From Emmonsiellopsis sp. PD_33 (Eukaryota > Ascomycota > Eurotiomycetes > Onygenales > Ajellomycetaceae): DNA of 59,202 bases. Location: assembly GCA_032988165.1 (NCBI GenBank), contig JANTQF010000215.1, positions 1-59,202 on the forward strand, read 5' to 3'. Shown piece by piece: positions 12,089-24,079 of the stretch. Under the pieces are notes generated by a model. That model did no database searches, was not told the origin of the DNA, and was given only the letters and a program-made list of their open reading frames with translations. Position numbers and translations under genes: made by a program. Each line of letters begins with the position of its first letter. The first letter of the stretch is position 1.

Positions 12089-14099
12089 TCACGCATCACA
12101 CACACCCCTATAAATAGCGTCCGCCATAAGCGTCACCTCCCTCATCTCCTCAATATCATGCACCCTCACAATATCAGCCCCGCCCTCAATAGCCGCTGTA
12201 ACAGCCACCGCAGTCCCCAAAACCCTCTCACGCGGGTCCTCGACCCCCGTAATACGACCGATAAACCCCTTCCGACTCGTCCCAACCAGCCACGGGAAGT
12301 ATTCAAGCCCGCGAAACTGACTCAATGCGCGCCCATTACGCAACAGCTCGAGATTCTGCCCCAGATCCTTCGCGAAGCCAACTCCTGGGTCGAGGATGAT
12401 CCGCCAGCGACGGATGCCAGCATTCTCTGCGGCGGCGACGCGCTCGACGAGCTCGCGGCCAACGCCATTTGTTACGCCGCCGTCGGCCGAGTAGTCGTCC
12501 ATTTTCATCATTGTCTTCGGTGTCCCACGCATGTGCATGAGGATGACTGTTTTCTGGAGACGGGCCATGGTGGGGAGCATCTCTGGGTCCATGGTTCCAG
12601 CCGAGACATCATTGATGATATCTGCGCCGGCCTCGACCGCAGCTTCAGCGACGCGGGCACGATAGGTGTCGACGCTAATGGCGATCTGACTGGATTCGGG
12701 GAGAGAGCGGATGTGTTTGATTGTGGGGATGACGCGGGATAATTCTGTTTCTTCGGTAACCGGTTCGGCGCCGGGGCGTGTGCTTTCACCGCCAACGTCG
12801 ATTATGGTGACGCCGTTACGGATAAAGTCTTGTACGGTCCTAGTTAGGGCGTACATGTTGCTGGAGGAGAGGCCTCCTTCCGAAACGGAGCCTACACCTG
12901 AAAAGGAGTCTGGACTTCGGTTTATGATTGCCATAACATGCGTAGAGCGTCTGGGGTTAGAGTGACAGAGGGGCGGGAGAGCGGTGGATAGTGGGGTGAT
13001 GGATAAGGGGGCTGGGTTGGAGGGTGGGAGCGAGTCTAGATAGGATTGGTATGTTGCGGTAGAAGAAGGGTGTGATTCTTGGGGTATCAGTCTAGGAACC
13101 GGTCAGCAAGTGCAAAACCGTCATTAAAAAATGGCACAGATTCATACTGGCAAAGGGGCCTCAAGACAAATTCGCGTTCCAACATGAGCTTGTGGGGGAT
13201 ATCTAATCGAGGATTGGTGAAGACCGCATTATTATACAGTAATATGTCAAGGTCAATTGAGCGTGGTCCTTTGTCTATGATTTTACGTCTCCCCAGGTTA
13301 ATCTCGATAGACTGGAGGGTATCCAGTAACGTAATCGGATCCATTGTCGTTTCAACCTACATTGTCGTTAGGATCAATGCGGAGACAATATTGCTATAGG
13401 GGCGCTGAGAAACTAACCTCACAAACACCATTAATAAATGACTCTTGGTCTGTGACATACATGGGAGCGGTCTCAAATAGACTGCTGGTTCTTATAATTT
13501 TGATGCCACGAGCTTCTATTTCTCGACAGGCTTGCTCAATCATGTTAATTCGGTCGCCCATATTACTCCCCAGGCCGAGGAATGCCCGACAAGGCGGTTG
13601 GGCTGACATAGTTGAATCAGCTTCTGGAGCAGAAGCACCCAAGGAAGTAGGGCGGTGCATCGAATTGCCTCTGCAAGAGGTGCTAAAATGAAACCCTCTG
13701 AATTGCGATTGGCGATAACCAAGTACTTCATTTCTCTGGGGAGTCGAAGTTCTATCTGTTGCTTGAATGAAAGAACGCGTGCTATAATAGAGGCCGCGGA
13801 ATGGGGTGTTCAATGGAGAGATATTAAGGTGGCGATAGGGGATATCACGGCTGGCAACACCAGTACCACTCAAACGGATCGAGGGAGTCTCAGATTTATC
13901 CTCCAAAGCAAGGGTACTCCTTATAGCACTGTTAGCTAATTTAACCCCTTAATTTATCATTGCAAATGGTATATAAATACTACCTTGTCGCAATCCCGCG
14001 AGCCTGACCGTTGAGAATTTTCGTATAGGCTTGGGGCGAAAGGTGGCGCTTGAAACAGGCTTTCCCGCCAACCCAACTGCATGGGCTACTGGGTTTCAT
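12089..14099 (-). CDS. FOL1: Folate synthesis enzyme: HPPK (pterin pyrophosphokinase) - DHPS (dihydropteroate synthase) fusion
   Basis: Converts 6-hydroxymethyl-dihydropterin to its diphosphate and condenses it with p-aminobenzoate. Exons 14099-13984, 13919-13418, 13356-13148 and 13091-12089 join in frame to 609 residues. HPPK starts near residue 150 (AFLGLGSNMGDR) and ends in the GPRSIDLDILLY and REFVLRPLC motifs; the third intron (13092-13147) cuts just after RPLC. DHPS runs from about 329 (MAIINRSPDSFSG) to the C-terminus, with DVGGESTRPGAEP, SVDTYRARVAEA, DPGVGF, VGTSRKGFIGR and RVHDIEEM. The sulfa-target tripeptide T-R-P is in its usual form. The first 140 or so residues are rich in Arg, Ser and Thr and look like a mitochondrial presequence. 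No dihydroneopterin aldolase (DHNA) domain is visible, unlike the trifunctional yeast protein. Met143, just before HPPK, could start a cytosolic form. Enzyme identity is certain; exon 1 is likely. Confidence 0.93.
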
Positions 14100-14834
14100 C
14101 TCTATCGTCGGGCATGGAAAATACCGGCGCGGCGAAAGCTTTCAATTGATATCTTCTTACTAGTTTGGCGATGTTGAGAAATGTTTTTTTCGTTGGCGAT
14201 AGGAGCCGCAGCTCTGCTGAGTCATCATCGCCCTCCTCAACTCCTCTCAAGGCGAGCATGAAATATTCATTTCAAGTTGCTAGTTTATTCATAATCAACG
14301 ATCTCCAGGCCGGTTGAACACAAAATCATGGCCTAATGGTGGTTTAGAGAGATATCGTCATTTCTTTAGCCTGAACCTCCGCGTTTTAGGGAATATGTAA
14401 CCGCCACACGAAGGTGTCTATCAATGATAGCTTGAACAGACGCAAGTGATGTTTAAGACCTTCATGTTGTGTTGCTGGGAGTTCATCATGGTATATATCT
14501 CCTTGATTTTTGATTCTATTTCACACAAGTCCTGTTACCATTCCATAAACGCCGTGGAAACCTGAGAAACAACAAAGACACAAGCAACGACCCACGCTCA
14601 AATCCCCATCGCCATATTGAAAATAAACATCGTACCGTCGGAGGCTTATCACCATCCTAATCTAACAGATTCCACTATGTTCGTGACCCTCCACCATGCA
14701 GCTATATACAAGAAAGGCTCAGAAGCCTCGTATCAATATCAAACAGAGAATGCCGAGCCACCTGGCCCTATGGTCTCGGTGCAATTAAATCCGCCCCGTA
14801 TACGTCTCGTCAAGATGAAAAGGTGGGCCGGTCT
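14100..14834. other. FOL1 upstream region
   Basis: About 0.7 kb between the FOL1 start and the stop of the next minus-strand gene. It should hold the FOL1 promoter and the 3' UTR of the Moco-sulfurase-like gene. No coding region or clear motif was found. Confidence 0.5.
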
Positions 14835-16424
14835 TCAGCAATGTGGTCGTGGAATGAGTTTTTCTTCGATGGGAATGGTATCGAGGAAAGTGCAGGCAAA
14901 TTCCAGAAATCGATAGGCATCGGAAAAATTTGACATCAGGCCGAGCGAAACACGGATGCCGCCGCCAGAAGGCATACCCATATCGTTCAGGAAATCGTCC
15001 CATCCTTTTTTCTCTCCTTTCTCCGTCTCCATATCCGCCTCTCCATCGAAAGCACTTGTCAAAACCTGCTTCGAGAGATGGAAGGCTGCTTCCCCAGCAC
15101 CCGGATTGCAGAAACAACCGGTCCGTAAGGAGATGCGACGCGCCGAGGCCCGTTTTTCAACTATTCGTTCGTCAACCACTTGTCCTTTCGTGTCAAGGAA
15201 GTTGAATGTAATGGTTCCACCACGTCGATGGGTGCTGGGAGGCCCGTATAGTCGTATGAGCGGACTTCCATCGGAGTGTCGGAGGGGAAGTAGTGCCTTG
15301 ATCAGCCAGTCTGTCAAGCACATGACGCGCTCGTGGATCGATTCCATGCCGATGCCCATCAAATGGGTGAGACCTATGTGAACGGCTGGAAGACTGAGAT
15401 AATTAATCGTCCCGTCCTCAAAAGCCTCGTGTCCATCGAGTAGAACGTGTGCATCAGCCTGGACGGTGGACCCCCAGACAGTTCCACCAGCAAACCACGG
15501 GCGGTTCAATTTGGCCAGAGCCTCTTTCCGAGCGAGCAGACATCCAACACCCGAAGGATATCCAAACATTTTATAGAACGAAATAGGTACGAAGTCTGGG
15601 TGATATTTCGAGAGGTCAAGCCGATTTGTCGGTACGAAGCTGGCAGCGTCTAGCAGTACATCCCACCCTTGCGCCTGGGCCTTTTCTATCCATTCTAGGG
15701 GATGCTGGGTACCGGAGAAATTGGATTGGGCGGGATATGCAAAAAGGCGGGGACTATTTCCCGCTCCTTCTTTCCGCTGTAGGGCAGCCTCAATAGCGGA
15801 CTCGTCCGCACGCAATTCCGGCCCCTTCACTGGAACATAGGTGATGGTGGCGCCCTTGGTCCGGGCAAACTCCCGGATTCCATGCACGGAATTATGATTA
15901 TCCCACAAGAAAACGGCCTCTGACGCAGCCCCAAATGGATATGATTCCGCAACCAACTTTAGCGCTGCCGACGAGTTGGCTGTAAAAATCACCGAATATT
16001 CGTCTGGAGAGGCACGGAAAAAGGATAATACCAATGCTCGCGCCTGTTCGTCCAATGCCGTGATTGTGCTTGACGTCGGGTTTGACGAATGCGGGTTCCC
16101 GAAGATATTTTGCCGCAGGAGGTCGAAATGGGCGCGGAGCTGCGACTCGGAATATAGACCTCCGCCGGTATAATCCAGGTAGACATGTCCGTCTCGATCC
16201 AGAGTAGAATATTCCAAAGTGCGCAACTGGTCGATATGAGAAGTGTCGTCGAATGTCGGGCTAGATTTTCGGAAGAGCCTTTCTGCTTTCTCCAAAGACT
16301 TCTGCTTTCTCCTCTTGAAGAATCTCCTCGCCGATGCTGTGGATGGTGATATGAATCCGGACAGCCTTCCCCGCCTTCTAGAAGCCCCACTTTCTTCGGT
16401 TATGGCGCTAACACACGAGCCCAT
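14835..16424 (-). CDS. Aminotransferase class V / molybdenum-cofactor-sulfurase N-domain-like protein, predicted N-acylated
   Basis: A PLP fold-type I protein of 529 residues in one exon. It resembles the NifS-like N-terminal half of Moco sulfurases (ABA3/HxB/MOCS) but has no MOSC C-terminal domain. Visible elements: a substrate/PLP segment LDYTGGGLYSESQ (83-95), HNSVHGIR (177-184), the Asp-containing VLLDAASFVPT, the PLP lysine in ISFYKMFGYPSG (Lys285), and the Cys pair in LRTGCFCNPGAG (C437, C439), where the family carries its persulfide cysteine. The protein begins MGSCVS, a classical N-myristoylation site with an adjacent palmitoylatable Cys4, followed by a basic stretch (residues 16-53). 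This predicts membrane attachment, unusual for a desulfurase. A cysteine desulfurase or lyase activity is inferred; the substrate is unknown. The start is well supported because no in-frame upstream ATG precedes it. Confidence 0.85.
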   Translation of the reverse strand: MGSCVSAITEESGASRRRGRLSGFISPSTASARRFFKRRKQKSLEKAERLFRKSSPTFDDTSHIDQLRTLEYSTLDRDGHVYLDYTGGGLYSESQLRAHFDLLRQNIFGNPHSSNPTSSTITALDEQARALVLSFFRASPDEYSVIFTANSSAALKLVAESYPFGAASEAVFLWDNHNSVHGIREFARTKGATITYVPVKGPELRADESAIEAALQRKEGAGNSPRLFAYPAQSNFSGTQHPLEWIEKAQAQGWDVLLDAASFVPTNRLDLSKYHPDFVPISFYKMFGYPSGVGCLLARKEALAKLNRPWFAGGTVWGSTVQADAHVLLDGHEAFEDGTINYLSLPAVHIGLTHLMGIGMESIHERVMCLTDWLIKALLPLRHSDGSPLIRLYGPPSTHRRGGTITFNFLDTKGQVVDERIVEKRASARRISLRTGCFCNPGAGEAAFHLSKQVLTSAFDGEADMETEKGEKKGWDDFLNDMGMPSGGGIRVSLGLMSNFSDAYRFLEFACTFLDTIPIEEKLIPRPHC

Positions 16425-19400
16425 CTCGGTCCAGAGGGGAAAAGAGGAAAAAGGAAAAAAAGGACGACGACCACGACGAGGCTTTTACACTCAAACAGAA
16501 AAGATCGAACTAAAATGAAATGGGAGGAAGGGTTATAATAAATATAATCGCGCAATCATCGGGGCAACCGAAGCGTTTTATTTTTAAAACGCCCTTCTAG
16601 CAAATTAGTTTGAAACAAATGGTCTTGATCCCGAATTTTTCCAAAACAGAACCCCCAGGCAATATGGCCGCATCTTATATATGTCTGGCCCGGAGAGACA
16701 ACCGCAGAGCGGGGCCAGAAAGACATCAGGGGTTCCTCGCCAATTGAGAAATAAAGCGCCCATTAATAGGCTGGCCGGACCAGTCCGTTCAACCCACTGG
16801 TTGGTGCTTGTGTTGAGGTACATTACCTCTAGCTTCCCACCCGAACCTGCGGCTATCGTGATGGCTGCTTTGACTACGGCCTGGGCACACCCTCCACACA
16901 CCGCAGTTTCTGGTACCGGACACTATTGATTTGACTTTCTAATTGATGGCCTGCATGTCATGCTCATCAAAGCTAGCCATAATTTAGGCTCACTGCTCAC
17001 TGCAGCTTACTATCTTTTGACCCAGAACAAAAATCTGTGCCGCCCAGCCCGAAACCATGTCTCTGCAAGTTACGTCCACGAGCTAAAATGCAAACGAGAG
17101 GCAAAGAAGGAAGCCGCCGACCAATCGTTTTTTTTCGAACTGGGATATTAATTTAATGCGCTACGCAGAAACCTGCCGGTTTCCTTTTACTATATTTTGC
17201 ATTTGCCTTCGGCCCCGCCCTCCGCAAACTAAGTTAGTTAACTACAGCATCAAGCATCCTTCTCCTCCAACGGATCGAGGAGGGCACAGCCAGCGAGGTG
17301 ATGATCCTGCCCCCATCCCCTCTCCCCTCCCACTCGTATCGCATCCTCCCCGGTATGATAGCGATAGTAGTGCAGTTTTTTCGTTGAGATACGGGTTTCT
17401 CTTCCTGTAGCTCCACGGGTCTGGCCTTCCGGCAGAGGCGTGATGCATGGACAGGAAATCTCTGCAAGCCCTTTGAACTAGCCACTGACGACGAAGTGAA
17501 ATGACGTTGGGAGCATGCCATCAGCACAGGCTTATGGATAGCAGTGGTAGATTGGCCTCTTCCTCTATCGATTTCAGCCGGATTGGCTGCTTATTCCGTC
17601 TACCTTGTGTTGCCGGGGTGCGTATGCATGAGCGGACGTTCCATTTGCTTTTTTTAGGCTTTTTATATACTTTTATCATCCTCGTGAGATATATGACCTG
17701 CCGGTCAATTCATCCAACCACCTTTCGCAACTGGGGATATATCATATCGAGCGATGCTGAAGTTATTAAACGTCAGTCTCAAAAGGCTCACTACTACATC
17801 ACACAGTCAAACCTTCTTCATCATCATCCCATTTTTGCGTCCGTCTATATACTCCTGTCATATCAACTCCTCTCGTCATACCAGACCGCCATTCAGCCCC
17901 GCTCCAGAGATCTCCGCTAAGTTAGCTAGCCAACTCAACTTTGCCCTGCCGGGGTGGCCCATGTCGCCCCTCCCCTCCATCCAGGCCTCTCCCCGCCCCT
18001 CAGTTGACCATTTTAGTTGCCAAAATTAGCCGCAGCAGATTACCTAACGTGCAAACCCCTGCAATCTGCATCGTCATGCAATCGCCGACGCCTGAACATG
18101 GTGGTGGTCACAGCCGAGCAAAGTCGAGGCATGGAGGGAGAGGCGAGGCGGAGTGGAGGGGCGGGGGAAAAGAGAAACGCAGCTAGATCTAGTGAGTTGG
18201 CTAGGCGAACCAATTGGAACTGCCCGTGCAATCATTATTTTCTTGCCGTTCCTTTTATCCCTCCCACTAACACACGAACACTTACATCCTCTTTCTCCGA
18301 GATGCAGTCTACATATCCAGTTTTAGTTGCGTATGTACCTGCCTTGCCTGGAGATGAAATGAACTGGTATTGGCGTTGGCCATGGGTCACAGCCGTGGGC
18401 TAGAGCGTCACAGTTGCTTTTGGTCTCTATTGGCTTGAGCGTATTGACTCCTTGTCCTCCATCCTGCCATACCAGTAGGTAACATGAAATCCTGCCAGAA
18501 TGTGATATGGGGGCTGAATACTACCTCCCAGGGCTGACGATAACTGACTTTTTCTTTTCAGCTTGCTATTACTAAACCCTAACCCCGATGGACAGACATT
18601 TAAGGTTTTTCCCAATCTGCACCAGCCTGCAGGAGATAGACAGGTGAGATGAGGAGGAGCAATTTCATGGTATGGGATGGGATGGTGTGGAGTTCCCACC
18701 CCTCGGGAATCAGCTCATATTGCCCATGATCTACTGATGCTGAGAACATCATCCGTGAACCCAATCGGTGCGTCTGGCTAGGTCTTTGTGCCAGAAAAAA
18801 AAAATCCAAGCACTAGAGTAATTTCCCATCCAGTCAGTTCTACATGGCGTCGGATTAATTGGCAGCATGTACGTGGCCGCATCCTAAATATTTGCTACCA
18901 TCTGAGGGGGGATTCGCCCCCCCCCCATTTTCCTAATGCATCACAGTGAGCGTATGCGAGTGCAACCTGTTGGACCAGCATGGGCGTTGAGTCTTGATCA
19001 TCCGATCCAACCCCAGCGCCAATGCCAGATCATGCAGCATTGCTATATACTAATATTTGCGTCGTCGTTGCAGTTGCATTTTGCGGAGTATCCTATCAGA
19101 AACAGAACGGCACCCGCCAAACATCTCGTGTCATCATCGGGATTAAAGTTTAAATCTAAGAAATGTCCAGTCAGCCCCTGTCCACCATCGCGTGGAACCT
19201 TTCACCGTCGACTCTGTGCTACAATCCATCTGTTTCTCTCGAGATCGTTTTCTGTCATCGTTGGCTGTGGAACCGAAATCCCCGACGATAGCTCCGATGC
19301 ATGATAATAAGCGAGCAAATCGGGGTTAAGAGGTCCAGAGTTCAGGAGACCGAGTTCTCTTTGTGTGATCTATATTGGACATATATAAAGAGGCTCAGTG

Positions 19401-21449
19401 GATCTTTAATGATATGGATAGTTAATATAGCAGCGCCAAATAGGGAGACTGCCTAAAGGGGAGATTAGTCTATCTACTTCCTTATTGATGGAAATAAAAC
19501 TAGAAAGAAAAAAAGAAACCCCTTATATGCACAATGCACATTGTGTGCGTCTATTCCAGGCTCGTGGGTCCCGCCACTTTGTTACTTATTACATTATCCG
19601 CACAGCAAACAACGGTTCCCGTCCCTTAATTCCTAATTAACCAGTTGGTTGACCTCGGGGATTGGCTGATTTAGGTAGGTGGCTGTCAAAGGAGCCAGGC
19701 GAGTGGGTGGGATTATTCGTTTTCGAAAAGCTTCTCTCAACCAGAGCACGGAAATGCAAGCAAGCCATCTGTGAGTCGGTTCTCTTTGTTCCTGCATGGT
19801 AGATCCAGATCTCGGTTGGAGCCTGAATAGCCTTATTAAGAACCGTTTTAGGCGCGCGGGACAAGTGCACGGTCGTTTTTGATTTGCTTGATTGATCAGA
19901 GAAGATTAAGTTGACGGACAAGATTAAGTTAACTATTGCCGTTGGATTCGGATCGATTTAATGGAGTTTGTCGGCGGGATGGAGGCTAAGAGGAGGTGAG
20001 ATGCTCCCCTGCCATTGGTTGGTTGTTGAAATAACTCACTTCCCCAGACTAGACAATTTTGCGTTGCAGATACGAAAGTGAGGGGAAGGAAGGGGATGGC
20101 GGAGATAAGAGAGATACCTTGCTAGATCGATGACGATGCTGCTGAAGATTTGGGACGATCTGCCAGAGACCACACTGGCCACAGGCCGGATACACCCCGA
20201 GCAGGAAACGTAGATCGGGTGAGGGCTAGGATTTAGTCTGGTGTTCTGAAGATAGACCAATCAGGCTGTATAGAAGGTGTGCATCTTTCCTCCCGCCAGC
20301 CACTGGTTGGGTCAAGCTCGTTTCGTTGCTTTTTCCTTTTTCCTCTTTTTTTCTTTTTTTGTTTTTCCATTGGCGAAAAACTCGTCGAAGCTATGGCGGA
20401 AAGGTTGGATTTGTGACATCGGGATGCAGTCAAGATCTCTCTCCACCCGACCCTCCTTTCCAACCCAGCGCGTTGTGTGTGTAGATCAGTAAGCCCATGG
20501 GCCATGTGGTCCCAATAGTTCAGAAATCAGGGGATGTGGCAGGATTTGCAGCCACCATCAGCGATTCGGGAGAGCATGCATCATATATCCTGTCTCTTAA
20601 ATCCGCGTTGGGTTCGGAAGAGAGTGGCATGTTTGTCAAAATGTGAGAGTTTGTTTTTTTTTCGGGATGCCCTCACCCGTGACTATGTCCCCAAGGAGAT
20701 GAGAATAGCGGACATGTTATTCACACCCGAGGCCAAGAGAGCTTCCCGACACATATCCATCAAAACGAGTTCCGATAGACCAACGAAGGAGAGAAAGTTT
20801 GATAGAGAATCAGAAAGTGCGGTGACACAGCGGGAAGTCACATGACTGTGGGTTTTTCCGGTCCCGAGTTTGCGGGGAAGCAGATCACCTGACCTCGTAT
20901 TAGCTAAGCAGTGCCAAGCCCGGAGTCGGGTCTCGGGCTAACTATCCGCAAGTGGACTAGCGGTATGGGTCTGATCAATACGCGATCAATACGCAGTGAG
21001 CAGCCGAAACGGGCGTATTTCCCCACACAACGGGCGTTCTGTACGGTACGGGCTGTATTTCGGCAGCTCGCTTTCAACCTCAACGTCAATCCAAAGATTG
21101 AGCAGACGACAAGCAGAACTGCGGCGGACAGGATAGACATATCTGGAGCTCAACCTCAGAATATCCGTCTGCACCTGTTTCGCGCAATGGTGGCCTTTCG
21201 CAGATTGCGGGCGGGAGTGAGCCCACCTGCTGCCGACCACCACAGCGCTCGCTAACCGACCGCGCGACAAGCCGAGGCATCGCCATCCCCGTCTGGCAAC
21301 CTCAGAGGCTGCTGGGCAATAAGTATCCGGCCAACCTCCCGTCCTCCGTCCACTCTCTCTTCTGCCACCTATCCTCTCTGCAGCAGATATCTTCCTGAGC
21401 ATATTCCCCAGCGACCTTTCTTGCGTGCTTTTACTCCCACACAGACGCC
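16425..21449. other. Five-kb gene-poor region
   Basis: Lies between two divergent starts, so it should contain both promoters. Frames on both strands are short and resemble no family; the longest, minus 20986-21489, overlaps the nitronate monooxygenase leader in the wrong direction. An 11-base C run lies at 18917-18927. Nothing else could be named. Confidence 0.5.
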
Positions 21450-22763
21450 ATGGCCTCCCCACGTAAGTCCCAACCACCACCACAGGCACATGCTTCGGTT
21501 CTCATCGGCTCATGCCATACGCCTCCTGAACGCTGAATTGCTGACTGAAGACCTGTCCGGACTGCAGAGCAACTCCGCACAACCACGACCGATCTGCTAA
21601 AGATCAAGCACCCCGTTCTGCTGGCCGGCATGAACGTGGCTGCCGGTCCCAAGCTCGCTGCCGCCGTCACAAATGCCGGAGGTCTGGGTGTCCTCGGAGG
21701 TATTGGATATACCCCCGATATGCTGCGGGAGCAGATTGCCGAGCTCAAGTCACACCTGGTCGACAAGAACGCTCCCTTCGGAGTTGATCTTTTGCTCCCA
21801 CAGGTCGGCGGAAACGCCAGAAAAACCAAGTATGTCAAATCTCAATTCGATACCGAAAGGGGGGAGCCAATGAATACTAATCAAGTTCCAAAACTACAGC
21901 TATGACTACACCAAGGGAAAGCTTGGTGAGCTCATCGATATCATCATCTCAAGCGGCGCCCGCCTCTTCGTCTGTGCCGTTGGCGTTCCCCCCAAGGCCG
22001 TCGTCGAGAAGCTCCACGCCGCCGGCGTCCTGTACATGAACATGATCGGCCACCCCAAGCATGTGGCCAAGTGCCTGGAGCTCGGTGCGGATATGATTTG
22101 CGCCCAGGGCGGTGAGGGTGGCGGCCACACTGGTGACGTTCCAACCTCTGTCCTCATCCCCACCGTCGCCAAGCTGTGCGCGGGCCACAAGAGCCCCATG
22201 ACCGGGCAACCCGTGCAGGTCATCGCGGCCGGCGGTATCTTCAGCGGCCAGTCTGTTGCCGCCGCCCTCATGCTCGGCGCCTCCGCCGTCTGGGTTGGAA
22301 CCCGCTTCATCCTCTCTGATGAAGCTGGCGCCCCCGAGGCTCACCAGGAGGCCGTCCGCACCTCCGGCTTCGATGATAACATCCGTACTATCATTTTCAC
22401 TGTAAGTAACTCCCCCCCTCGCACATTGCTATCCAATAAAGACCTCCCCCCCGTCTAACGAAAACCCAACAGGGCCGTCCCCTCCGCGTCCGCAACAACG
22501 CCTATATCACCAACTGGGAGGAGAACCGCGCGGAGGAGATCAAACAACTGACCGGCAAGGGCATCATCCCCGTCGAGCACGACTTCAACAACCTGCCCGA
22601 CGACGCCGATGACGACATTCTTGATAATGCCCGCCCATTCCTCATGGGCAAGGTTGCCGCCGTCGTTAACGAGAAGAAGTCCGCCAAGGCCATCGTTGAC
22701 GAGCTGGTCGGTGATGCGGTCCAGTGGTTGCAGAAGGGGAATAAGATGATTGCTAAGCTGTAG
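21450..22763 (+). CDS. Nitronate monooxygenase (2-nitropropane dioxygenase family)
   Basis: An FMN-dependent TIM-barrel enzyme that oxidises alkyl nitronates such as propionate-3-nitronate to nitrite and a carbonyl product. Exons 21450-21462, 21568-21829, 21900-22401 and 22473-22763 join in frame to 355 residues, typical of the family. The N-terminal strand reads HPVLLAGMNVAAGPKLAAAV, and the NAGGLGVLGG loop binds FMN phosphate. The QGGEGGGHTGD segment (CAQGGEGGGH) carries the family's catalytic-site His. VIAAGGIFSGQ and GASAVWVGTRF form the C-terminal phosphate-binding part. Exon 1 is only 13 nt (M-A-S-P plus one base); its join to CAG restores MASPQQLRTTTDLL. The gene is flanked by long gaps and has no obvious partner. 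The role is probably detoxification of nitro compounds. Confidence 0.94.
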
Positions 22764-23543
22764 ATTGTAGAATTGTTTTGTCTTGTCTCTCGTTGTTTCG
22801 GCTTTTTTCTTTCTTTTTTTTTTGTTAAATGATTTTTTTTTTGGTTGGTTGTTCTTGGTTTCCTACTTCTATTTATTTTCCACACCTCCATGAGTGACGT
22901 TCTTGTTAACTAGTTATATAAGATAAGATATTCAAGTGGTACATACACAGATACATATATAAATCAAACGAATGAGCGAAATCGACGGTAAGATTCCATC
23001 CCCACAACTCCTCTCCGAGGCGAAAACCAAAACGCCCCAGAGGGGGCCCGGGTTGGTGGCTGTTGTTTTGGTTTTATTATTTTTACTCGGCTATGTAGGA
23101 CTGGGGTGGGTTGTGCGGCAGTTAGTTAGTTAACCTAGGTAGCTAGGTAGGCTCGTAACTTAGCGGGGGAGATTTATCGTTATTAATGAACGATCCATGT
23201 GACGGGGTAGTTTAGTTTGATATGGGCTATCGTATCCATGGCTATGGATATGGACTTTGTGGGTGCGGGTGTGGACAACGGCTCTGTTTATATATAAAGG
23301 GGGAAGGAGACAGTCTAGCTAATCCACCCGCTCGATAAACTTGTTGGGTAAACATGAAAATTGAAGGTAAATAGATGTCTACCTGCATGTATGGGCTGAC
23401 TTGAGAAAGATAGGATGGGATGGGGAAATATATAAGATATGACATGGAAATTGTCGGAGATGGTGTTCTATGGTGTCTTGTTGTCAAAATCATGTGTGGT
23501 GAGACAGCATAACAAACATGACATATAGAAATAGAAATAGGGA

Positions 23544-23570
23544 CAGAGAGAGAGAGATAGATAGAGAGAG
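23544..23570. repeat. GA/GATA microsatellite
   Basis: Imperfect GAGA and GATA units in the 3' flank of the nitronate monooxygenase gene. Confidence 0.8.
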
Positions 23571-23716
23571 ACACCAGAAAAACAAGCATAAAAGAAGCAA
23601 AAAAGTCTGGTATTCTAATAACAAAACAAAAAAAACCTAGCAAAACGAATTAATTAACTTAAAAAAGCAATGGGAAAATAACAAAAAGATAAAAAGAACC
23701 CCAACCTAAACCAACC

Positions 23717-23745
23717 CATCATCCATCCATCCATTCATTCATCCA
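23717..23745. repeat. ATCC/ATTC tetranucleotide repeat
   Basis: Successive ATCC then ATTC units, non-coding. Confidence 0.8.
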
Positions 23746-23905
23746 CTAGTTCCCCAAGCACATCGCGATTTTTTCACCTTTTACCCATCCCATCCATGAT
23801 ATCTATATAACCCCTCCTTAGCCAGCCAGCTATATGAAAACCTCGCTCGCTCGGCATGCTCAATTCAACCAACCACCAAACGAACCAAATAGGTCACAGA
23901 ACAAA

Positions 23906-23924
23906 GCAGGCAGGCAGGCAGGCA
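23906..23924. repeat. GCAG tetranucleotide repeat
   Basis: Four tandem GCAG/GCAA units, non-coding. Confidence 0.75.
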
Positions 23925-24079
23925 AGAATGCATCGAGGACGAAGGGAGAAAATAAGAAGCAGGGGGTAATTGCAGGAAAATAAATAACGCGGGGGATGAC
24001 ATCTTAATCGTAGTAAAGCGATGTGGGGTTTCCATGTATGCACCCATGCACCTTACATGAATCAGCCTGGTCGGTCCAT

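Larger units (their letters stand above)
22764..24079. other. Tail-to-tail intergenic region with several microsatellites
   Basis: Between the 3' ends of the nitronate monooxygenase and GLO3. It contains a GA/GATA tract, ATCC/ATTC repeats and GCAG repeats, and no plausible coding region. Confidence 0.6.

Noticed and set aside
20986..21489. 167-codon minus-strand frame over the nitronate monooxygenase leader
   Set aside because: Antisense to a confident gene start, with composition from the CG-rich leader and no domain.
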